A model generated the notes under the pieces. That model ran no database searches. It was given only the letters and a program-made list of their open reading frames with translations, and was not told where the DNA came from. From positions 354,526 to 418,525 of the forward strand of contig CAJUIZ010000001.1 of NCBI GenBank assembly GCA_910586625.1: a stretch of DNA of 64,000 nt, in the 5' to 3' direction. The position numbers were made by a program, and so were the translations under genes. Within the stretch, counting starts at the first letter, position 1, and the number at the start of each line of letters is the position of its first letter. Positions 58,436 to 64,000 of this stretch are shown here, in pieces. Origin of the DNA: an uncultured Christensenellaceae bacterium (GTDB lineage Bacteria > Bacillota > Clostridia > Christensenellales > CAG-314).

Positions 58436-58447
58436 CGAGGTACATAT

Positions 58448-58600
58448 ATGACGGAAATAAGAAACAGTCAAGGCAAACTCGTCTGCCGAGCAGACAAGGA
58501 CAATAAGACCGTCGAGATAGCCGTAAAAGGCAATGTTACCGTGATACGATTTACGGACGACGGCAAAATGAAAATTGAGAACACCGAAAGAAAGGTGTAA
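58448..58600 (+). CDS. Hypothetical 50-residue beta-rich protein
   Basis: The protein (LVCRADKDNKTVEIAVKGNV, TVIRFTDDGKMKIENT) is a likely small beta-sandwich. It starts 12 bp after the previous gene. No family recognised. Confidence 0.5.
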   Translation: MTEIRNSQGKLVCRADKDNKTVEIAVKGNVTVIRFTDDGKMKIENTERKV

Positions 58601-58727
58601 AAAACAAAATATCCGCAGACCGCAAGACGGCAAGGAAAGCAAATCTCAATCGCTTTCACGCCGTCTTTTTTGTTTGCAGAAAACAGTACGGCTCTGCGGA
58701 TTCCACCAAATTCAAGGAGTTAAAACA

Positions 58728-59126
58728 ATGAAAACTATAACCTATAAATTTGCGGACGGCACGACAAGCGCCGTCGAAGTAAGCGACGAATTTTACTCGC
58801 TCTATGAAGATATGGAAAAGGCGGACGGACTGTCCGAACGCAAGCACTCTCGCAGAAATCAGTCGTTGGAACATTCGGTAGATAACGGTTGGGAAGTTGC
58901 AGATCCGAACGCCGATGTCGAAGAAGTCTTTGACAAACAAGACAGCGACGAAAAACTGTATAAGGCTCTTTCCACTCTCACGCCCGAACAGCAAACGCTC
59001 ATAAAGCAGGTATTTTTCGACCGCATACCGCAAGTAAAAATAGCCGAGCAGCAAGGCACGACTAAAAAAGCAATTAACAACCGTTTGACACGGATTTTAC
59101 GAAAATTGAAAAAAGTTTTGCAATAA
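58728..59126 (+). CDS. Sigma-70 region 4-like HTH protein
   Basis: The 132-residue protein has an acidic N-terminus and a C-terminal HTH, LYKALSTLTPEQQTLIKQVF, IPQVKIAEQQGTTKKAINNR and LTRILRKLKKVL, as in small sigma-like regulators of mobile elements. AAGGAG precedes the ATG. Confidence 0.75.
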   Translation: MKTITYKFADGTTSAVEVSDEFYSLYEDMEKADGLSERKHSRRNQSLEHSVDNGWEVADPNADVEEVFDKQDSDEKLYKALSTLTPEQQTLIKQVFFDRIPQVKIAEQQGTTKKAINNRLTRILRKLKKVLQ

Positions 59127-59210
59127 TGCGTGGACTTTTGCGATTTTCGAGGCTATTAGGTGAAGGGGTTAGTTATTCGCCCACTCACAAAAACGAATTT
59201 AGGAGGCAGT

Positions 59211-59432
59211 ATGAAAAAGAATATCGAGCAGTATTTTCGGGTTGAGTGTAACTTCGGGTGCAAGTATTTCACTAACCCCGACAAGGCAAAAGCCTATTTC
59301 GACCGCAAGGCGGACAAACACCTTGACGTGGAAATGTGGCTTGTAACCTATTGCCGTTGCGAAAGGAAACACGCCTTTTATGCAACGCAGGACTTGTTAG
59401 CGTATTCGGGAACGGCAATGCCGAAATGCTAA
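59211..59432 (+). CDS. Hypothetical 73-residue Cys-containing protein
   Basis: The protein (VECNFGCKYFTNPDKAKAYF, DRKADKHLDVEMWLVTYCRC, ERKHAFYATQDLLAYSG) has five Cys. AGGAGG lies 4 bp before the ATG. No family recognised. Confidence 0.55.
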   Translation: MKKNIEQYFRVECNFGCKYFTNPDKAKAYFDRKADKHLDVEMWLVTYCRCERKHAFYATQDLLAYSGTAMPKC

Positions 59433-59617
59433 CTCACTTTTGAATGTTTACGGCGCAAAGACAATAGCGATTACGGTTTAGCGTGAACTTCGTAAAGGCG
59501 GCCGCCTACGAGCATAAACCAATCGAAAACACAAAATCAGCCGCCGTATTAACAGATATATACGCTGTGCTATGCGAGCGTCAACGGGCGAAATTTTATC
59601 ATTAGGAGATTTGAACA

Positions 59618-59905
59618 ATGGCAGATTACAACAAAGAAAGACGTTGGACTGCGCCGAACAAGCGTGCGGAAAGTTACGCTAACGAGCGCAAGGCAAAGGT
59701 GCATCAGCACGGGCAGAAAGAAGGTCAGCCTTTGACGGACTACGAGGCAGGTATGCGTTCGGGCTACTTGCAGTGTCAGAGCGACCACGCCGGACTTTTC
59801 CGTTACAAGCAGGCTATGGACGCATTCGGCGATAAGCAGTACGCAAAGAAATTTTCCCGTGAGAAAGGCACGAAACTTAAAAAAGGCGGAAAGAAATCCG
59901 CATAA
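59618..59905 (+). CDS. Hypothetical 95-residue basic protein
   Basis: The protein is hydrophilic and basic, with KAKVHQHGQKEGQPLTDYEA and a Lys-rich C-terminus (KLKKGGKKSA). AGGAG precedes the ATG. It is the kind of small protein frequent in integrative elements; function unknown. The gap 59433-59617 shows no gene. Confidence 0.6.
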   Translation: MADYNKERRWTAPNKRAESYANERKAKVHQHGQKEGQPLTDYEAGMRSGYLQCQSDHAGLFRYKQAMDAFGDKQYAKKFSREKGTKLKKGGKKSA

Positions 59906-59920
59906 CAAGGAGGCAAATTT

Positions 59921-60280
59921 ATGGCAAACAAGAACAACGGCATTAAGGTCGAAAAAGGCACGTTCGAGTATAAGGGCAAATCGTACTTCGAGTATTATAT
60001 CTGCGGCGTCGTGCGTGGCAGGGATGTAAAAATCAAACTTGCGCCGCCCGACAAGAACGACAAAGGCGGTTATACCGTGCTGGACATAGTGTTCGGCAAC
60101 GAGGATAAGGCGGATTTTATCGTCGTGCCTTACGAGTTTCAGGACGCAACCGGCAAGACCGTTTCGGGTAACCGCTTTCTCGTCCGCACGGTGGATAAGG
60201 AAACGGGCGAAATCTTTGAAAGCGCAATCAAGCCCGCCCGCAATTCCGATAAGACATTGCTTGCAATGCTTATGCGCTAA
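59921..60280 (+). CDS. Hypothetical 119-residue beta-rich protein
   Basis: The protein begins IKVEKGTFEYKGKSYFEYYI and has repeated strands (DVKIKLAPPDKNDKGGYTVL, ADFIVVPYEFQD). It starts 15 bp after the previous gene with AAGGAGG. The compact beta-rich size could suit a single-strand-binding-like fold, but no diagnostic motif is seen. Confidence 0.55.
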   Translation: MANKNNGIKVEKGTFEYKGKSYFEYYICGVVRGRDVKIKLAPPDKNDKGGYTVLDIVFGNEDKADFIVVPYEFQDATGKTVSGNRFLVRTVDKETGEIFESAIKPARNSDKTLLAMLMR

Positions 60281-60295
60281 AAGCGAGGCGATTCT

Positions 60296-60454
60296 ATGAA
60301 GAAATTGATACTTATACTACTCGTCATTATCCTTGTAGTGCTTGTCGGAACGTGGCCGTTATCAATTCTCGCCAAATTGTTTGATTGGATTGCATACGGC
60401 TTACGGTGGCTCGCCAAAATGCTCAATTTCTTCGGCTGGAACGGCTTGCTGTAA
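60296..60454 (+). CDS. 52-residue membrane protein
   Basis: One strong N-terminal hydrophobic helix (KLILILLVIILVVLVGTW) is followed by an aromatic amphipathic segment (LFDWIAYGLRWLAKML). GCGAGG lies before the ATG. First gene of the membrane-protein operon. Confidence 0.6.
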   Translation: MKKLILILLVIILVVLVGTWPLSILAKLFDWIAYGLRWLAKMLNFFGWNGLL

Positions 60455-60526
60455 CAAACAACGACGAAGGCACTATTTAGACGGAAATGTTTATTTAGTG
60501 CCTTTAATTTTTCAAAAGGAGGTTTT

Positions 60527-61825
60527 ATGAAAGTCTTAAAAACAATCGGCAACTGCTGTCTGGTATTCCTTACCGTCATTGCCGTTTGCGTGATTATCGC
60601 CTTCGTTTACTACCACTATTTCGTAAAGGACACGACGATCGGCGTCAACAATATCAACGACCAACTTGCCGTAGATATTAAGAAAGACGAAGATTTAACG
60701 CCCGAAGAACGTAACGAGTTCGAGGAACGGTGGTTTATGGAAGCGAGTTATTACTCAAACGCAAAGAACAACGGCGTGCAGTTGCAGGAACTCAAATACA
60801 ACTATTTCACGGGCTACAACCTTACGAGCGACCAATACCGCTCTACGGGTATGCAGTACATGGGCGACTTTGAAACTTATATGAACGAAGTCAACAGCGA
60901 CAAGGAAGCCCAACAGCGAGTGCTTTCCGAGTTCTACTACTACGATACGACGAACGGCATAACGTGGAGCGGTTTCAAAGGTCAGTACGGCAGCGTCGCA
61001 ACAACGCTCAACCGTGAACAGCAGTTTATCATCAAGATAGACAACCGCCCGTTCTCGATACAACTGACCGGACAATACGACGTTTACGGCAGGCTCTGGG
61101 GCTTTTTGTGGAACGTCAAGCAAGGCACGGTTTACTTCGATTACGGCGACGTGTTCGACTGCGTGTTCTCGGCTATAAAGTCCAACGATCACGGCTACGG
61201 CGATTACTATATCACGCTCGACCTTTCACAGTACTTTACCATTCGGGAATACGACACAGCGGCAAAGAAATTTAAGGCGGACGACGTAACGGACATTATC
61301 AAGAACTATGCCGTGCTGAAATTCCACTATGACGAAAACGGCGCAAGAAACAGCACGCAATCGCTTTTCGGCTCTATTGCATGTAATCCGAGTTACGACA
61401 CTTCGGACGAACAAATAGACACTACCTATTGGCAGGAACGTATGACGTACAATCTCGACGGCGCAAGCAAACTGAACGGCAAGGAAGTTTTTACTTACCG
61501 TTACAGCGAGGTTTACGACGGATATTTCGTTTCGCTGTCTATGGACGCAAAAAAACTGTTCGCAGGTATGCCGAGAGCGAAAGTCAATATCACGCTCGAC
61601 TTGGACACGCCGAACTTGGAACACATAATCGTCGGCTTGGACTACGACGCTTTCAACGGGCTGGAACTCGATACGCTCACTATTCGGGGCGGTACGCAGA
61701 CGTTTTACTTGCTCGACAAATCGCTGAACGATACGCAGTTGCGAACACTCAAACGCACTCGTAACGTAACGCTCGACGGCTTACAGAACGCTATAAACAG
61801 CGAATTTGCGGAGGTGGTTTTATGA
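60527..61825 (+). CDS. Membrane-anchored extracytoplasmic protein, 432 residues
   Basis: One N-terminal transmembrane helix (about 10-32) is followed by a large extracytoplasmic part with no repeats I recognise, containing many aromatic/Asp-rich strands (DVYGRLWGFLWNVKQGTVYF, DYYITLDLSQYFTIREYD). AAGGAGG precedes the ATG. It overlaps the next gene by 4 bp and seems to share its layout. Confidence 0.6.
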   Translation: MKVLKTIGNCCLVFLTVIAVCVIIAFVYYHYFVKDTTIGVNNINDQLAVDIKKDEDLTPEERNEFEERWFMEASYYSNAKNNGVQLQELKYNYFTGYNLTSDQYRSTGMQYMGDFETYMNEVNSDKEAQQRVLSEFYYYDTTNGITWSGFKGQYGSVATTLNREQQFIIKIDNRPFSIQLTGQYDVYGRLWGFLWNVKQGTVYFDYGDVFDCVFSAIKSNDHGYGDYYITLDLSQYFTIREYDTAAKKFKADDVTDIIKNYAVLKFHYDENGARNSTQSLFGSIACNPSYDTSDEQIDTTYWQERMTYNLDGASKLNGKEVFTYRYSEVYDGYFVSLSMDAKKLFAGMPRAKVNITLDLDTPNLEHIIVGLDYDAFNGLELDTLTIRGGTQTFYLLDKSLNDTQLRTLKRTRNVTLDGLQNAINSEFAEVVL

Positions 61826-62349
61826 AGAAAATCATAGGCTTGGTTATTCTCTATCTTATCGCTTTCGTGCTTATCGTCGTCGGCGTATTCTGCGGCATAC
61901 GGCTCTATAAAGAAATAAAAGCCGAAAGTTACGTCAACGGCAGCATAGACATTTCAAATAGGTTTTCGCAAGAAAGTTTTAATTACTCGTCAACGTCGGT
62001 AGTGTTCTATCACGACCTTTACGACGATACGAATACTTACTCTTTCGAGAAAGAACTGCTGAAAGTGGACGACTTCGACGGACAGAAAAAAACATATCAG
62101 GTAGTGCTGAACGATTACGTTTTGCTGAACAGTGAAATCAACGCCGGCTCGGTGTATGCAACGGTCAATATGGACTTCTACAACACCGAAGGCAAAATCG
62201 TCAACAGCGCAACAATGAAAATATCCGTCAAGTTTTTAAGCGGCAAAACACAACTCACACTTGCAACCACCGGAAACGAAAATGCGTCGTTCCTCGAACA
62301 ATACTTTTCGGACAACGGTATTCGGTTGCAGATAATCGAAATCTTATAA
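61822..62349 (+). CDS. Membrane-anchored extracytoplasmic protein, 175 residues
   Basis: One N-terminal helix (about 3-25) is followed by a beta-rich extracytoplasmic domain (NYSSTSVVFYHDLYDDTNTY, KKTYQVVLNDYVLLNSEINA). It is coupled to the gene before it (ATGA overlap) and precedes the coiled-coil surface protein by 12 bp. Family unknown. Confidence 0.6.
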   Translation: MKKIIGLVILYLIAFVLIVVGVFCGIRLYKEIKAESYVNGSIDISNRFSQESFNYSSTSVVFYHDLYDDTNTYSFEKELLKVDDFDGQKKTYQVVLNDYVLLNSEINAGSVYATVNMDFYNTEGKIVNSATMKISVKFLSGKTQLTLATTGNENASFLEQYFSDNGIRLQIIEIL

Positions 62350-62361
62350 AGGAGGCAAACA

Positions 62362-64000
62362 ATGTCAACGACAAGAAAAGTTTTAACAATTATATTCAGT
62401 ATTCTTGCTCTGCTTGCATTTATCTTCGTTCTAACTTGGGGCATCATAAATTGGTCGAAGGTCAAGGACGGAATGGCGGGCAACGGTCTTTACACGCAGG
62501 ACGACGTTCAAAACGCATACGAGGACGGTTATAACAAAGCGCTTGCGGACAAGGACGAATATGAGGAACTTATAAACGGTTACAGGGACACCATAACCAC
62601 GCAAAACGACCTTATCTCGCAGTACACGAGCGAAGCGACCGCCCTTAACAATTCCATCAAGGACTATCAAGGGCAAATCTCTACTCTTAACGAGCAGAAA
62701 ACCGCTCTCGAAACGCAAATCGACACGCTGAACACAATCAAATCGAGTAACGAAGCGACCATTACCGACCTTAACGGGCAGATCGCCACGCTCAATAATC
62801 AGGTGTTGTCGCTGCAAGCAAATAAGGACGAGAACGCAAGGCAAATCGAAAGCCTTAACGGACAAATTACCAACTTGCAGACGCTCAATAATCAGTTGCA
62901 GGAAACCAACGAATTGAACACTCGCACGATTAACAGTCTTAATGCTCAAATCGTCGGGCTGAACAATCAGATCGCCGACCTCACTTTGCAAATGCAGGAC
63001 AGTTCGTCAACGGTCAACGCTCTTAACGTCAAGATTGCGGAATTGCAAAAATCGGTCAGTTACTACGAGCAGTATTTATCGTCTTTGGAAACCGGCGAAC
63101 AGGTAGTCGCCACGTTCGAGTTTGACGGCAGTGTTTACAGCATACAAGTCGTCAACAAGAACAGTACGCTTTCCGTAACGACACCGACTTCTACCGCTTA
63201 TGTCATCTTTAACGGCTGGACTGTGAACGGTGAGCCGATAGACCTTGCAACGTACCGCATAACGGCGAACACGAAAATCGTTGCGGACGTTACGCACAAG
63301 TACGAAGTCAACTTTATGGTGGACGGCGAAAACCGCAATAGCCAAATCGTGCTGAAAGACGCCAAAGTTACAATACCTGCAAATCCGACAAAGAACGGAT
63401 ATGTGTTCGACGGCTGGACGATAGACGGCAATAACGTCGTCAATCTCACGACCTATACCGTAACGCAAAACGTAACCTTTACGGCGAAATTCACAAAACT
63501 TCACTCGGTTATTTTCAAGTACGAAGATACCACGTTAAAGACAGATACCGTGAGAAGCGGAAACTATGCGACCGCACCGCAGGCGTCGTCAACGGCGTAT
63601 AAGGTATTCAACGGCTGGAAGGTCAACGGCGTTATGAAAGACGTAAGCGAATACCGTATCACGTCCGACACCGTATTCGTTGCCGACATTACTTACAAAT
63701 ACGACGTCAAATTTATGTCCGACGGTAAAGTGCATAACTCGCAGATCGTCGAGAAGCACGCCAAGCCCGCTGTACCGAGCAACCCGACAAAGGCAAATCA
63801 CGTTTTCGTCGGCTGGTCTGTGGACGGCACGAATACCGTTGACGTAAGCAAATACATGATTGTCGGCAATACCACCTTTACGGCGATATTCCGTGTGGAT
63901 AAGTTTACCGTTACTTTCAAGAACGGCAGCACAACGGTATCTACGCAGGAAGTAACGAACGGCAGTTATGCGACAAAACCGAATTTCGACAGCGAAACCT
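62362..64000 (+). CDS. Coiled-coil plus InlB-repeat surface protein (3' end outside window)
   Basis: The 546 visible residues have an N-terminal transmembrane helix (about 8-30), a ~190-residue coiled coil (about 75-245) with repeated LNGQI/LNNQ heptads, then four to five InlB/Listeria-Bacteroides-type repeats of about 70 residues (FNGWTVNGEPID, FDGWTIDGNNVV, FNGWKVNGVMKD, FVGWSVDGTNTV). This gives a membrane-anchored stalk carrying adhesive repeats. AGGAGG precedes the ATG. The frame stays open to the window end. Confidence 0.75.
   Translation, partial: MSTTRKVLTIIFSILALLAFIFVLTWGIINWSKVKDGMAGNGLYTQDDVQNAYEDGYNKALADKDEYEELINGYRDTITTQNDLISQYTSEATALNNSIKDYQGQISTLNEQKTALETQIDTLNTIKSSNEATITDLNGQIATLNNQVLSLQANKDENARQIESLNGQITNLQTLNNQLQETNELNTRTINSLNAQIVGLNNQIADLTLQMQDSSSTVNALNVKIAELQKSVSYYEQYLSSLETGEQVVATFEFDGSVYSIQVVNKNSTLSVTTPTSTAYVIFNGWTVNGEPIDLATYRITANTKIVADVTHKYEVNFMVDGENRNSQIVLKDAKVTIPANPTKNGYVFDGWTIDGNNVVNLTTYTVTQNVTFTAKFTKLHSVIFKYEDTTLKTDTVRSGNYATAPQASSTAYKVFNGWKVNGVMKDVSEYRITSDTVFVADITYKYDVKFMSDGKVHNSQIVEKHAKPAVPSNPTKANHVFVGWSVDGTNTVDVSKYMIVGNTTFTAIFRVDKFTVTFKNGSTTVSTQEVTNGSYATKPNFDSET

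Larger units (their letters stand above)
54200..64000. mobile_element. Large-serine-recombinase element (left part, continues past the window)
   Basis: Starts near 54.2 kb with a large serine recombinase, a resolvase-like partner and a 61-residue protein on the minus strand. It continues on the plus strand with a LexA-like repressor, sigma-like HTH proteins, short hypotheticals and an operon of membrane-anchored proteins. No relaxase or conjugation genes are seen before the window ends. Confidence 0.6.

Overview
The window looks like a chromosome segment of an uncultured, probably gut-dwelling, anaerobic member of the Clostridia (Bacillota). The main clues are a gerKA-gerKB-gerKC spore-germination operon, an AmaP-type membrane protein, signal peptidase I, Mur/uppP cell-wall genes, strong AAGGAG ribosome sites, TTGACA/TATAAT promoters, and Tn4451-like and large-serine-recombinase mobile elements. 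The family-level host cannot be fixed from the sequence alone.

Bases 1-23,400 are ordinary core chromosome. They hold the end of a sugar-ABC ATPase gene, uppP, ychF, an acetyltransferase and GPH sugar transporter pair, a WalJ-like/CPBP/rlmH operon, a degenerate hydrolase/DUF951/lepB operon, the ger operon, a RimK-like/M18 peptidase/phosphoglucomutase cluster, an ABC exporter and nagA. They also hold an SPFH protein gene preceded by a likely manganese (yybP-ykoY) riboswitch with a switchable terminator, and rpmE. Bases 23,400-29,000 are a Tn4451-like mobilizable element: TnpX-type recombinase, TnpW-like protein, MobV relaxase, and metallo-hydrolase and DUF4180 cargo. Bases 29,100-42,300 return to chromosome, with a frameshifted membrane gene, a BspA-type lipoprotein, murC, a DUF3737 beta-helix protein, a hybrid histidine kinase, a sigma/secreted peptidase/anti-sigma-like cluster, a ferredoxin gene with an early stop, and a Fic protein. 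A ~126-bp intergenic repeat occurs at 1.06 and 34.07 kb.

Bases 44,497-~54,200 form an integrated element that I read as inovirus-like (filamentous phage). It has a Zot/pI ATPase, secreted and membrane-anchored structural candidates, a Lys/Ala-rich protein, an iteron origin next to a replication-type HTH protein, a divergent regulator pair with three identical-class operators, and a tyrosine integrase. One end lies in a tRNA-Ser 3' fragment. Its most striking features are a complete -1 frameshift signal (A_AAU_UUU, 6-nt spacer, 10-bp hairpin) at the end of the InlB-repeat tip-protein gene, which would add a membrane anchor; five copies of a 106-nt double-hairpin repeat built of 51-nt halves and placed before five different genes; a plus-strand structured RNA with a consensus promoter and its own terminator; and a 34-bp hairpin with three TT bulges spaced exactly 9 nt apart.

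From ~54,200 to the window end a second, large-serine-recombinase element begins, apparently inserted between the integrase arm sites and the missing right attachment core. It carries a LexA-like repressor with an SOS-type box in its own promoter, two small sigma-like HTH proteins, several short unknowns, and an operon of membrane-anchored proteins ending in a coiled-coil InlB-repeat surface protein that runs off the window.
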